Positions 1 through 11,690 of a DNA stretch of 64,000 bases are shown here, piece by piece. The stretch is from assembly GCA_947561395.2 (NCBI GenBank), contig OX387182.1, positions 52,971,283 to 53,035,282 on the forward strand, given 5' to 3'. Positions within the stretch are counted from its first letter, which is position 1, and every line of letters begins with the position of its first letter. Origin of the DNA: Buxus sempervirens (taxonomy: Eukaryota; Streptophyta; Magnoliopsida; Buxales; Buxaceae). Below the pieces are notes generated by a model. The model made no database searches and was not told the DNA's origin. It saw only the letters and a program-made list of their open reading frames with translations. A program made the translations under genes and the position numbers.

Positions 1-80
1 TTCCAATATAAAATATTTACCGATACAACATTGAAAACCCATGCGCCCGACTCTGACGATTTCATCCTATCTTTCAATCT

Positions 81-156
81 TTTGATGGGATTCCGTAATC
101 TTATGATGGGACTTGTCCTTTGATGGGATCCCGCAATCTTATGATGGGACTTGTCG
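81..156. repeat. 38-bp tandem duplication upstream of P450 gene 1
   Basis: Two consecutive copies of a 38-bp unit start at 81 and 119. Each reads TTTGATGGGAT, then an ATCTTATGATGGGACTTGTC core. They are bracketed by related GACGATTTCATCC stretches near 54 and 157. A diverged, unduplicated counterpart (GATTTTATCCCGTCTTTCAA) lies upstream of P450 gene 2 near 21137. This is upstream, probably promoter, sequence of gene 1; no regulatory role is shown. Confidence 0.75.
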
Positions 157-352
157 TTGACGATTTCATCCTTCTATTCAATGAGTTGTATGCATCTGTT
201 AAGTTTTTTATGGTTTGCGGATCCCACTGTTTATTAAAATTTTCTATTAATAGCACCTGGGCGCAATTCCGATGCTTCGTAATTCCCTAACAGAACTTTT
301 ATTGTGGTCGTCTATATTCGTGGCCTTCCCAAACTAGCACTGGGCGCCACCA

Positions 353-3300
353 ATGGCATCTTGGGCCATTTCCTTTCTCATAACCTTCTGTGGAGTCTTC
401 TTCTCACTCGCCTATCTCCGACGCTGGAGACATGACCAGCGACTACCACCAGGTCCTCGAAGGCTTCCCTTTATTGGAAACCTGCACATGCTGGGCAGCT
501 TTCCACACCAGGACCTCCACCGTCTAGCTAAGAAACACGGTCCTATCATGTACGTGCAGCTCGGCCTCATCCCGACAGTGGTGGTCTCGTCACCTGAAGC
601 CGCCGAGCTATTCCTTAAGACCCACGACCTTATCTTCAGTAGCAGACCCAACATGCAGACCTCTCATTACATGTCTTACGGAGATAAAGGCATAATCTTC
701 GCTAAGTATGGCCCTTATTGGCGTAACATGCGCAAGTTCTGCACTATAGAGCTCCTCAGCAGGTCAAAGATTGAGATGTTCAAACCCATTCGGAAGGATG
801 AACTGGGTCTCTTGGTTCAATCTCTCAAGGTTGATTCAGACTCTGGAGCCATGGTAGACCTTAGCTCTAAGCTTAAAGATCTTGTCGAGGACGTGACGTA
901 CCGGATGGTTTTGGGTTGTTCGAGGAGTGCCCAAAGCTTTGAGTTAGTTGAAACCATTGAGGAGGCGGTTAAGTTGTTGGGAACTTTTAACATAGCAGAT
1001 TTTATTCCCTTTGCCGGAGCACTAGATCTCCAGGTATGATTTCTATCCTTTTTATACCGGGATGTTAATATGGATTTGAAGTTTAAGGTATGATTTCTAT
1101 CCTTTTTATACCGGGATGTTAATATGGATTTGAATTCTATCCTTTTTATACCGGGATGTTAATATGGATTTGAAGTTTAAGGTATGATTTCTATCCTTTT
1201 TATACCGGGATGTTAATATGGATTTGAAGTTTAAGAGGTTATTGACGATTGATACTAGGCGATTATGACCTTACATATTTTCCCAAAAAAAAAGATTATG
1301 ACCTTATATTATAATCTAAGTGGCATTTTCACCTTTTTCTTAAAAAAATTATTTTACTGATTAAATTATTCACATATTCAATACTGAACTAGATAATTAA
1401 ATAATCTTAACAAAAGTTGACTAATTGCAAGCATGATTTTATTTAAATTATTGCAAGCATTCATTTTGAACGCTATAACATTTTTCAAAAAGCATGATTG
1501 TCTAGAAACAAGAGGATATAGGGTACTTGTTGAGCATTTAAAGGGCTTAATAGTACCCAATAATTGCTTGATTTTTCTCTGTTAATGTAGCAAGCAGCTA
1601 AATAGATTATCTCAATACCTCCCACAAAGGAAAAGGGGAGTACCGAATATATATATATATATATATATCAAAGAATGGTCCAAATCAGTGTCTAATATCT
1701 AATAATTCCAAAGTTAATAATACTTATGGGGCGTTTGGTGGGCATTATAGAATCTGTATTCTAGTAGAATCCAATTCCATAATTCAAAAGGTGTGTTTGG
1801 TTGGGATTTTAAGGACGGATTCTACTATCCGGTTGTAGAATCAAGCCCATAATCAGAATATACATTTTTTGTGATTATAAGGATTATGGACATTGGTGCT
1901 TATATTTCCAAAATCTGTGATACTAGAGATTATGTAAAACATATTATATAAAACATATTATAATGAATAATAACATTATAAAGTATTATAATATAATATA
2001 TTCTATAATATGATATATAATTGATAATACAATATTAAATTATACTACATGTAATATAAATATTATTAATATAAATATCATTATTATAATAATATTTTAC
2101 ATTATTATATTATATATAATAAATTATCAATTTCAATATAATGTACATTATAATTAATTATTATAGAATATTTATATTATAATTTGTTATTATAATAATA
2201 ATAACAAATTATAATATAACGTATATTAGAATTTATGTTACAATAAAAATAAATTATATTATAGTATTATTATAATAAACATATTATTATATTAATAATA
2301 TTACATGTAATAATATTAAACATATTAATATTTTATATATTTTAGACATATTAATATTAATAATATTATATCGTTATAATAAACATATTATAATAATATT
2401 ATATACATATATATTTCAATATTTAATATATTCATATATTATATTTAATATAATAATATTCAAATTTAATATTATATTAATATTAATATAATACTATATA
2501 TTAATATATTTAACAAATTAATATTATAATAGATTATAATATAGTTTATATTATAAAACACATAATATTTTATTATTATAATATTATATTATAAATTATA
2601 ATACTATTATATACATTATATAATATATATAATATCATATAATATTATAATAATATATAATATTATAATATAGTATATATTAATATAATATTATTAAAAT
2701 AATAGTAGTGTTATTGTATTGCACATAATATAAATAATATTATTATTATATCATTATAAAATATTATTATATTATATGAAATACTTTTATATATAAATTT
2801 ATTTATTATATAAAAATATACATATTACGTAATAATATATATGATTTTAAATAAGACTTTAATTTTTTATATATATTATATTACTTTTATGCAATTTTTA
2901 ATAAAAAAACTCTGTATTTAATCTCAATAATCGTTGTCAAACAAACAAGATTCCGAATTTTAATTTAAAAATCTGAGTTTACAATCCAACTTATCCAAAT
3001 AGGATTTTGGTTTTTTAAAATCAAGGAAATATAATCTGGGTTATAGAATCTAGGATTAGAATCCTAATCTAGATTCTATAATGCCCACCAAATGCCGCTT
3101 TAGTCTAATAAGTTTTTGAGAAACAAACTTCATTTAGTAGTCGATAATCCCTAATATTTAATATTTCTTAGTTAATAGCTTTTTTGAACGCTATAACCTT
3201 TTTCAAAAAGCAAGATTGTCTAGAAACAAAAGGATATAGACGTAACTAAATCATAATGTAAGGGTATAATATAGAAAGATTGAAAGAGAAAACGCTTGGA

Positions 3301-4260
3301 AGCAATTGAGATCCATGGCCACATATTGGAACCAAAAAAGAAAAGAAAAAAAAAGTTGGAGAAGCTTAGAACATTAGATTCATTATCAATTGGGTGACCC
3401 ATTTGAATTCTCACTTGCAGGGATTCAATCGCCGTGCGAAGGCCGTCAGCAAGGACTTTGATCGGTTCTTGGAGAAGATGATTGATGAGCATGTAAAAGA
3501 CACTGCAGGAAACCAGTTTGGGCAACATAGGGACTTCATTGATGTAATGTTGTGCTTGATGATGGAGACCCAAGTTGGAGAACATGAGAACCAATACAGA
3601 ATTGATCGGACCAACATCAAAGCCATTCTCATAGACTTGCTTGAAGGTGCAATCGACACATCACTTACGGCAATCGGATGGGCCCTATCGGAACTCTTCC
3701 GGCATCCATTGGCAATGAAGAAGCTCCAAGAAGAGCTATCAAGTGTAGTTGGAACAGGTCGAATGGTAGATGAGACAGATTTGGGGAAGCTCAAATACTT
3801 GGACATGGTGGTCAAGGAAACCATGAGATTGCATCCAGTCGCTCCCTTGCTTATTCCCCATGAATCCATGGAGGACATCACCATTAACGGAATGTTCATA
3901 CCCAAGAAGTCTCGGATCATCGTGAATGTGTGGTCAATGGGACGAGACAAGAAAGTTTGGTTTGATAATGCAGACGAGTTCTTCCCTGAGAGATTCATGG
4001 GTTCTGATGTAGATCTCCGGGGACGCCATTTTCAACTTATACCATTTGGAGCAGGTCGTAGAGGATGCCCAGGTTTGCAGCTAGGCCTTACTTTGGTTCA
4101 ACTGGTGCTGGCACAGCTGCTGCATTGCTTCAATTGGCAACTTCCAAATGGCGTATCCCCTTCTGACTTGGATATGAGTGAGGAATTTGGCCTTGCAGTG
4201 GGAAGGGCCACCCATTTGTTCGCTATTCCGTCATATCGCCTGCATATCGACAATTTCTAA
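353..4260 (+). CDS. Cytochrome P450, A-type (CYP71 clan, CYP736A/CYP71AU-like), intact two-exon gene
   Basis: Two exons, 353-1033 and 3421-4260, join in phase 0 across a 2387-bp intron with CAG|GTATGA and TTGCAG|GG borders. The protein is 506 residues, the usual length for plant A-type P450s. An N-terminal membrane anchor (about residues 5-22) is followed by the PPGP hinge at 32-35. The I-helix reads EGAIDTS (302-308) and keeps the Asp-Thr pair for oxygen activation. ExxR is E360/R363, PERF is 416-419, and the heme loop [10 protein letters not shown] carries the ligand Cys443. Such enzymes sit on the ER face and oxidise small molecules using NADPH-P450 reductase. The substrate cannot be read from sequence. 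The subfamily is inferred from the overall pattern (for example the exon-end ALDLQ) and is less certain than the family. The start is supported by the matching start in gene 2. No stop or frameshift is seen. Confidence 0.95.
1034..1237 (+). repeat. Tandem duplication of the 5' splice-site region, four copies
   Basis: The first 54 bp of intron 1 occur four times, with GTATGATTT starts at 1034, 1088 and 1182. A third copy, at about 1135, lacks 14 bp and so lacks the donor. Three copies therefore offer a GTATGA donor: the real CAG|GTATGA and two AAG|GTATGA decoys at 1087/1088 and 1181/1182. The homologous intron of gene 2 has one copy. Confidence 0.9.
1727..3099. mobile_element. AT-rich TIR element in the P450 gene 1 intron (PIF/Harbinger-like, non-autonomous)
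   Basis: The ends are inverted copies sharing TTTGGTGGGCATTATAGAATCT, flanked by TTA at 1724-1726 and 3100-3102. A 3-bp TTA duplication suggests PIF/Harbinger, but the outermost bases of the two ends differ. The inner subterminal regions (about 1750-1880 and 2920-3080) also match as inverted repeats rich in AGAATCTAGATT-like words. Between them, about 1890-2880 is almost pure A/T with no coding capacity. Confidence 0.65.
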
Positions 4261-4715
4261 GGAGACTCAACTCTCAACTATAGATATTATTCTTATGGTA
4301 CTAGCTGCTGTTGTGTGCACACATTTTAAATAACTTCATGCCTTAGAAGTATGTACCAGGTTATGTGCGCGACACAATATATCAGATTGGGAGATCAAAC
4401 CACGTATTGTGTCCTACACAAATGCCCTTAATCTACTATTTTGTATTTTTTTTTACTCGCTTCTAGAATAAGTGATTTTCAAGAAATATATTGTTACTAG
4501 CACAAACCTATTTGCCCATGCATCACAAATATACTAGTAGAGGAATTACTTAAAGTGATTTTGATTGGCATTCATGATTTTCATTATCCTTTTCTTTTCT
4601 TTTCTTTTTTTCTGTTTTTGGTAGATATAGTGGTAGAGGAATTTCTGCTGCTTCTAGAGCAATCTTTAATTTTTTATAACAAAATTTTTTACTCTTTTTG
4701 GAATGATGTTGCAAT
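4261..4715. other. 3' flank of P450 gene 1
   Basis: The first about 70 bp after the stop resemble the 3' flank of gene 2, sharing words such as TTATGGTACTAG. This segment is therefore probably 3' UTR. No gene or RNA is seen further down; the rest is AT-rich. Confidence 0.5.
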
Positions 4716-5453
4716 TAGAGCTGTAAATGGGTCGAATACGGTACGGATCTGCCAAGATCCGAATTCGATCCGATAAGAAAATCCAATATCCGAATTCGAC
4801 CCGATTATCTGACGGATCTTTCGTATCTAATACCAAATTCGATCTGAATTCGAATTCAACCAATTATCCGATATCCGAATCCGATTACATTATATATGGA
4901 AAAAGATTAAGATATTATAAACCTGAAGTTAGTGGATCAAATAAGGATGTATTAATTCAAATTTGTCTTATAATACGACTTTAAATCAATAAATATTATA
5001 TGAAACTGTAGACACCCAAAAATTGCACGATTTTTGATAAATCTTGAAGGAGAGAAATATTTTATTGAATTTTCAATTCTTAGCATTGGGTTTAAGATCC
5101 TTAACCCATTTGAATCCAAAGCCGCAAAGGAAAAGGCCCGAATTCAATCTTTTATGCAAAGTCAAACTTTTTCGGGTTGAATTTTGTTGACTTTTGACCC
5201 CAAAAAATGAAATATTTTTTAAAGCAACATTTGAAGATAATTTTTCCTGGTAATTAGGTTTTTAACAATGTTATTGCATAAATGAATTTTTTGAGATTTT
5301 TAATCTTGATAAATACCTTCGTATCAACATGTTGAATATTTTTACCGGACCTGAAAAACCGAAATTTAGCCTGGAACTGGAAAGTTGACTTTTTATTCAC
5401 TTGGAATTTGGGTTTGGAAATATTTTTAATGGATTCAAATGGGGGGGTGTTTG

Positions 5454-5535
5454 CTTATTTACATGTAATATCTTAAGTAAATGGAGATTAAAAAATACGA
5501 GGACATTTACTTAAACGATATTACATGTAAATAAG
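5454..5535. repeat. Conserved 30-bp-arm foldback in U3
   Basis: The left arm begins CTTATTTACATGTAATATC and continues TTAAGTAAATG. The right arm is its reverse complement with a 2-nt bulge, around a loop of about 20 nt. The same structure occurs at 17395-17476 and, in the diverged solo LTR, at 25976-26057. Confidence 0.9.
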
Positions 5536-5579
5536 CCTAGCCTGTGCAGCTAAGGCTCAAAACCAACCAAAAATGTGCC

Positions 5580-5846
5580 AACCGTACTGAGTATACAGTT
5601 TTTTATAATTTTGATGTCAACCGCCCTGTATGCACGGTTGCAACCGTATACACAGCACGGTTCAGGTCCATGCTTGTTGCGCTGGCGGCCACGTGGCTTC
5701 GCGAAGCTTCGGCCGTTGAGCCTCGTGGACAGCAATCAATTAAAGCATAACTGAATTGAACCGTCCTGTATATACGGTTTGGTTAAATTTGTAAAAAACC
5801 GCACTTTGAGTAACGGTTGTGTAGAAACCGCACTGAGTATACGGTT
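5580..5846. repeat. Promoter-proximal array of AACCG...CGGTT hairpins
   Basis: Six stem-loops with arms AACCG(T/A) and (T/A)CGGTT occur at 5580-5600, 5619-5639, 5642-5662, 5759-5779, 5797-5818 and 5826-5846. Each spans 21-22 nt and the loops vary. The array lies 200-470 bp upstream of the TATA box. In the first hairpin this LTR has CAGTT where the other LTR keeps CGGTT. The array is duplicated in the 3' LTR at about 17520-17787. Confidence 0.85.
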
Positions 5847-6047
5847 TTGGCTGTTTCGGGGATTTGCGAAATTGCTCGATCTCTGAGCCTTATTTACGCA
5901 TATTACCTCTCTCTTGGGGACTTGAACTCCCCATTTCACCCTCCGAAACTTGCTGAATTACTCCAATTCAAGCCTTGGAGGAGAATTGGAATAATCTAGA
6001 AGGCCTTTTTGGCCTACCCTTGGGACTCTTCTACCCTTGACTTGGCC

Positions 6048-6055
6048 TATAAATA
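6048..6055 (+). promoter_or_regulatory. TATA box of element A 5' LTR
   Basis: TATAAATA lies inside GGCCTATAAATAGAGAGGCC, whose ends are mutually inverted. The same core occurs on the minus strand in the LTRs of element B. The copy in the 3' LTR is at 17989-17996. Confidence 0.75.
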
Positions 6056-7873
6056 GAGAGGCCCTCCTCTTGCAAATGGCTGAGAATTTGAAGCTTGGAG
6101 GCTCTGGAAGAAGAGGGAAAACTCTGCTGGATTGCTGCCTCAACTGTTCAAGCTACCAAAGGTAAAGCTCCATTTGGTTTTCTAGCTTCCTCTTTACTTT
6201 TACAGCAATCTCTCCTTCTACCTTTCTGTAGTGTAAGGCTTTGGTGATTGCTTGTAGCCCCAAACCATATCCAAAGTACCTGGGAATCCTCTCTAGCCGT
6301 AAAACGTGAAGAGAGAGCCTGGGGAAAAAGATGTTGGAATGGACCCTCTAGGCTTAGAACCTACTTTGAATGGCATGTTGATCTTATGATAATTTTGTGC
6401 TTGATGTGATTTTGATATGCATAAGGAGAGGATGCAGGGATCCATGCTCTCAATAGCAATGGATCCCCATCTTCCCCTAGAAATGTGATTTTCCACACCT
6501 CTTCACACACTTTTCACTATTTTCATCAAATAGGCTAGATCTTGGGCTTTCCATGTTCAATATGGAAAATCTGAGGTCCCAGGCCTTAGAATGAATTTCT
6601 AGGACTTCATGAGTTGTTTTTCATGATTTCAAGTTATTTTGGTCGAATCCACTTGCACACATGCACTGGTTTCACACTTTTACTCAAGGTTTTTCAAAAC
6701 AGGGCAGCATCTGTACCATGTCTTAGAATGCTCATAACTTCATCCTCCGGATGAATTTTTGAGTGATTCCAAAGACATGTGATAGATGAATGTGTCTACT
6801 TAATATCTGGAAATTTTCGTCTACTTCCATGTAGCCAATTTTTGACACCATCTCTTCAAAGTTTGTAAGACAGTTCAGCCCAGATTGCTGAACTTGCCGC
6901 TTTGATGGTGCACTATTTGCTCAGTTTTAATCCGTTTTATGTGATTCCAGTTTCTGAGTTTTCTTTGAGAAGTCTATTTTCATTTCCAACAAGTTTCAGC
7001 AGATTTCAATCTGTTTTGTGCTTTGGGTGCTCATTTGACTCAGAAGTGCTCGCTGGCATAGTCCAGAGCTCATCTGTGGTCTTCTAGGCCTGTTCAAGAG
7101 AGCACACAAGTCACATCCGGATAGAGATTGGTGTGAGGTTTTTTTTCTTTGGAAAGATGGCACTACATACTTCCTCCATACCAATTTTCAGGGATTTTTA
7201 TTGAGCCAAACTCCACGAATAGAACTTTGAAAATGCCTACTTAACACTTTTTCTGAGTTATAACAGCAGATTTCATATGTGGATTTCTCTCTAGTTTTGA
7301 ATCGGATTGAGCTGAAATTTTTACTGTATATTCTAATATATACCAGTTTTCAAATGGCTTTGGTTTCATTTGATTTAGATTTAAATTGAATGAAGTATGG
7401 TTTATCAAAGCTTTAAAGCTCTTTTGACCGAATTTCTCCAGATTTACCTTGGCTTGATTTTCTTCATTTTTACTTTGATTTCACTTCACTCATGAAGTTT
7501 TAGAAGTGATGAATCCACAAAGAGAGTCTAAACTTATTAGACTTCTCATGTGGAATGGTCACACACATTGTGCTTGTTAAGCACCCTTTTGTTTATTTTG
7601 CTAGCAAACAATTTATAGCATAAGCAAGCATGTGGTAATCGTCCTAGACGGATGAGTGGGGGTGCCTAACACCTTCCCCCGCTCATAAATAATTCCCCGT
7701 ACCCAATCTCTGGATTTTTCCTCATCTTAGAGCTACTTTGGCTCTATTTGACATCTATGAACCTTTTGGTGTCCATTCACACCCTAAGATGGATGGTGGC
7801 GACTCTTATTTTTATCGATCCCCGCGTGACGACATCGGAAGTCATCCGAGATGACGAATCCATGTCTCACAAC

Positions 7874-7891
7874 TGGCGACTCTGCTGGGGA
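7874..7891 (+). other. Primer binding site of element A
   Basis: TGGCGACTCTGCTGGGGA starts two bases after the 5' LTR. It is complementary to a tRNA 3' end reading TCCCCAGCAGAGTCGCCA. A PBS of this general type is associated with Ogre/Tat elements, reported as tRNA-Arg from family knowledge. The identical 18-mer serves element B. Confidence 0.85.
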
Positions 7892-9477
7892 CTAGTAGAA
7901 TTGAGCCATGTTTTGATTGCTTGATCATGCTTTGATTGATTTTATTGATTGTTTGCTTTTTGTATGTTTGTAATAAGCATATTTGATTTGTGTGCTTCTG
8001 TTTTAGAGCATATGAGACCCATGAGAATAGGGTATGTGATGTATGCTTGGTTGTGTTTAGAACCATGCTTAGGAAGGCATAATTAGTTTTACTATGCTAG
8101 ATCGTTATGTTGCCATGATAGCATGCTTTGATTTGTGATTAAATGTCATGAGCATGAGATCTGAATTTTTTTGAGAGATGTTTTGAATATGTTAAGCATG
8201 CTCACCATAATTGAATGCTATTTTTATATAACACGATAACATGCTTTCATGTTTGTATGATTGTGGGAATGCATGTTTAGATGGAGCATGCTAGGCTTTC
8301 TTTTTATTAATTGGATGTTATCATATTTGTTTGCTTCAAATGTGATTTCTATATCATGCCTTGGTGGTTTTTGGATTGTGCTTGCATGGCTACGAAAAGA
8401 GAGTGGCAAGGGTGGGACGTTGTGATGAATGTGACCCACATTTTAAATGCACATGAGCACCTTTTTTATTTTTTACACAGCCTACCTATCACCTATAGGA
8501 AGTTGAACAAGAATGTGTGTAGCTTGGCGCACCGAGGTCGTTACTTCGGAAAGCGAAAGTGAAAACATTCACCTTAGAAGCTTTGAGCCAATGATGTGAT
8601 GACATGGTGGATCTAGAATTTTGGTCATACACTAGGCTTGAGCTCTAAGTTGCAAATAAGCCAAAACCCAAAACCCCCACGCTTGAAGGTGGAGAAACAC
8701 GTTTTTGGCCAAAGTAAACCAAATGCGATGGGAAAAGGGTTTGTAATGAGGGAAGGCCGTTTTGCATGGCTCAGGCGACCCAAGGTATGATATAGATACC
8801 ATTTTGAAGGTAAACATGAAGTACCAAGGTAATGTTAATTTCATTTTTATGATTGCCTTCGTATCATGCAAAGCCAAGTTCATGGTGTCCATTTTGTTGG
8901 GATTTTGTTTTTCCCAAAGAATTGCTGCATCCTAGGATTGGTGTAGCCCATAGGAAGAGTTTTAACTCTTCTTAGAGGTCATTCTACCCAAATGCCCATA
9001 GGAGGCAACCCAAAGTCCAAGATCCATGCATTGGGTGTCCATTTTGGTGGGAGCCTAGGCCCTCCTTTGTTTAAATATTACTAATCCTCTTCTATGCAGG
9101 AAAGTTGCATGGGAATGACACCCAGGAGCTGCGTAGAGGGCATCCTCTAATTTTAGTTTAGGATTTTTCTTCCTCTTTTCAAGCCCAAGGAGGCTAAATT
9201 GTAATTTTATTTTGATTCATGCCCCTTGAAGGCCAAGTTGTATTGTAATTCATTTCCTTTATTGTAAGGGATCTTTTTGTGCATATGTGTGGTCCCCTCA
9301 TACAATCTCATGAAATTCATGGTATAAGTGGGTTTTTAGTACCATTTGATGTGTCAAATGCCCAATTTGGGGTAATCTGGAAGCCACCCAATGGTGAACA
9401 CTGTGTTTGGACAAGTAACCAAGCTAATAAAACCAGTCGGAAAAAGAAACAATTCGAAAATCTGATTTCTGGTTTAA
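7892..9477. other. Proximal leader of element A, no gene seen
   Basis: This is non-coding leader between the PBS and the structured part. It has short GCATG-rich stretches around 8040-8300 and no ORF with recognisable content. Confidence 0.6.
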
Positions 9478-9564
9478 AACCGTCCTGAATATGCGGTTTC
9501 CTGCATTTTTGATGCAACCGTAGAATTTATGCGGTTTGGGCCAAACCATTCTGAATGCACGGTT
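9478..9564. repeat. Internal trio of AACCG...CGGTT hairpins
   Basis: Three hairpins at 9478-9498, 9516-9536 and 9544-9564 use the same AACC(G)/(C)GGTT arms and 21-nt span as the LTR array. The same palindrome therefore occurs in U3 and about 3.6 kb downstream in the leader. The third has the shorter AACC/GGTT arms. Confidence 0.8.
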
Positions 9565-9948
9565 TTAAGCCGAAATTCTGTTCCAGCCTTGCTTATCAAA
9601 CATTTCTGGGTCCTTTCATCCCTAAGTCATATAAGCAAATGGGCAGGGGTTCCAAATAAGATAAATGGCATTTAAACCATTCCAAATCCACCAAAATCAA
9701 GAGATTAAGGTCATTTTGAACATATTCACCTAAATTGAACAAATTAACTCAACTCAAAGGTGAAAATGATAAAATAAAAGTTGGTTCAAACCAAAAAACA
9801 GGTCAAGTACCTCAATTTGGGGGTTAAGTCCACATTGGGCTCTTTTTGTCCAGTTTGAACACTTAACCCATCTTAAATGAAGTAAATGATTAAAAGAGAA
9901 TTGGTTCAAACAACCAACCTAATCATACTTCAATCTCAAGAATTGAAC

Positions 9949-11690
9949 TTGGAAATGACAATAAGTTTCCAAAACATGTTAAGCTTAAAGTGTAATACAA
10001 TTCATGAAAGGAAGTTCAACTCTTTTAAAATGGGGCAAATTCCAATCAAAAATCAATCTTTAAGAAATCTTTAATCATAAAGTATTCAAACTTTTAAGAT
10101 TTCTTCCAAAGAGCAATTGGGTCACTTGGAAACCTTTGAATTCCAAGCAAATAATCATTTAAAATCAAGTGCAAGGAAATTTTAAATAAATCATATCCTT
10201 GAAAGCAATGTGAGTCTCTTTTTAACTCAAAAACACCTAAGGGGAAATCAAAAACATTCTAGGCATCTGAATGCCTTGGAATTTCAGAAAATCAAATCAT
10301 AGGACCCTGGAAGCCTGAAATTCCAGATTTTTTCAAAATCTCATAGGCCTTCTAAAGCCTTAATTTAGAAACTCATAGGACCCTGGAAGCCTGAAATTCC
10401 AGAAATTTCCAAAACTTCATAGGCCTAAGGAAGCCTGCGTAATTCCTTAACTCATAGGATCTCTGAAAGCCTGAAATTTCAGAACTTTATCTTCATAAGC
10501 CTCTAGAAGCTTGCGTGATTCTAGAACCCTTCATAGGCCCCTGAAAGCCTGCGTAATTTCAGGAGGTTGTGGAAGCCTTAATTCCAAAGCATAAGCCCTT
10601 GGAAGCTTGCGTGATTCCAAGTCTTGATTTGTCTATAGGCTTTTACTGTAGGCACATCATCCTTTGTGGGATATGTTGGAAGCCCTAGAATTTTCCAATA
10701 TTGGTTAGTCTTTTTCGTACCAACCAATTCATAAGCCCTTGGAAGCTTGCGTAATTCCAAGTTGTGATTTGTCTAAGGACTTTTACCTTAGGCATCTCAT
10801 TTTTGTGGGATGTTGGAAGCCCTAGAATATTCCAACAAATCCTTTGGATGGTCTTTTTCATACCAGCCAATTCATAGGCCTCTAGAAGCCTGAGTAATTC
10901 TAGAAACCTTTTTGGGCCGTTTGAAAGCCTCTGAATTTCAAACATCATTTCTTCTGGGCCGTCTATAAGCCTCTGAATTATAGACACATATCTTGGGCCG
11001 TCTAAAAGCCTCTGAATTTTAGACACCACCTTTTTGGGCCGTTTGAAAGCCTCTGAATTTCAAACATCATTTCTTCTCGGCCGTCTAAAAGCCTCTGAAT
11101 TTTAGACACCTGCATAAGCCTCTAGAAGCTTGCGTGATTCTAGAACCCACTCATAGGATCTCTGAAAGCCTAAAATTTCAGAATTTATCTCTTGGGCCGT
11201 CTAAAAGCCTCCGAATTTTAGACACCTCATAGGCCTTCTAAAGCCTAAATTTAGAAAAATAATAGGACTTCTGAAAGCCTTTAAATTTCAGAACTCATAA
11301 CTTGGGCCGTCTAAAAGCCTCTGAATTTTAGACATTTCTCATTCTTTGGGACCATTGGAAGCCCTAGAATATTCCATGAAAATCTTGGTTGGTTATTTTT
11401 ATCAATCAAATCAAAAAAATTTGGGACCTTTGGAAGCCCTAGAATATTCCATGAAAACCTTGGTTGGTTATTTTTATCAATCAAATCAAAAAAATTTGGG
11501 ACCCTTGGAAGCCCTAGAATATTCCATGAAAACCTTGGTTGGTTATTTTTATCAATCAAGTAAAAAAAAAAAAAAAAAAAAAAAAAACAAAGTGGGACCT
11601 CTGGAAGCCCTAGAATATTCCATGAAAACCTTGGTTGGTTATTTTTATCAATCAAATCAAAAAAAATGGGACCTTTTGGAAGCCCTTAAA
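9949..11690 (+). repeat. Leader array of about 35 short hairpins with co-varying stems and a shared loop
   Basis: Successive stem-loops of about 20-25 nt sit every 35-50 nt. Most have a loop beginning AGCCT, AGCTT or AGCCC, while the 5-8-bp stems differ and both arms change together. Examples: CTGGAA/TTCCAG 10307-10326, TTCTAAA/TTTAGAA 10350-10370, AAGGAA/TTCCTT 10427-10448, TCTGAAA/TTTCAGA 10462-10483, TCTAGAA/TTCTAGA 10502-10525, CCTGAAA/TTTCAGG 10540-10563, CTTGGAA/TTCCAAG 10598-10621, CTAAGG/CCTTAG 10773-10791, TGTTGGAA/TTCCAACA 10811-10837, GTTTGAAA/TTTCAAAC 10919-10943, GTCTATAA/TTATAGAC 10961-10985, GTCTAAAA/TTTTAGAC 11000-11024. GGGCCG, CATAGG or CATAAGCC usually precedes the stem. 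The ORFs crossing this region on both strands come from the repeats. Confidence 0.88.

Larger units (their letters stand above)
5007..7871 (+). repeat. Element A 5' LTR
   Basis: The LTR is 2865 bp and runs from TGTAGACACC to TCTCACA. It contains in order: a foldback at 5454-5535, six AACCG...CGGTT hairpins at 5580-5846, and a TATA box at 6048. The U5-side text resembles that of the solo LTR at 25517, including a block around 7660-7680 next to GGGGGTGCCTAACACC. Short ORFs here recur in the other LTR and are not genes. Confidence 0.93.

Noticed and set aside
1890..2880. Replication origin or organelle-derived insert
   Set aside because: The A/T tract is bounded by matching TIRs and contains no organelle genes.
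5544..5750. Short ORFs duplicated at 17485-17691 and elsewhere in the LTRs
   Set aside because: They are identical because the two LTRs are copies; no protein family is recognised and they cross the hairpin array.
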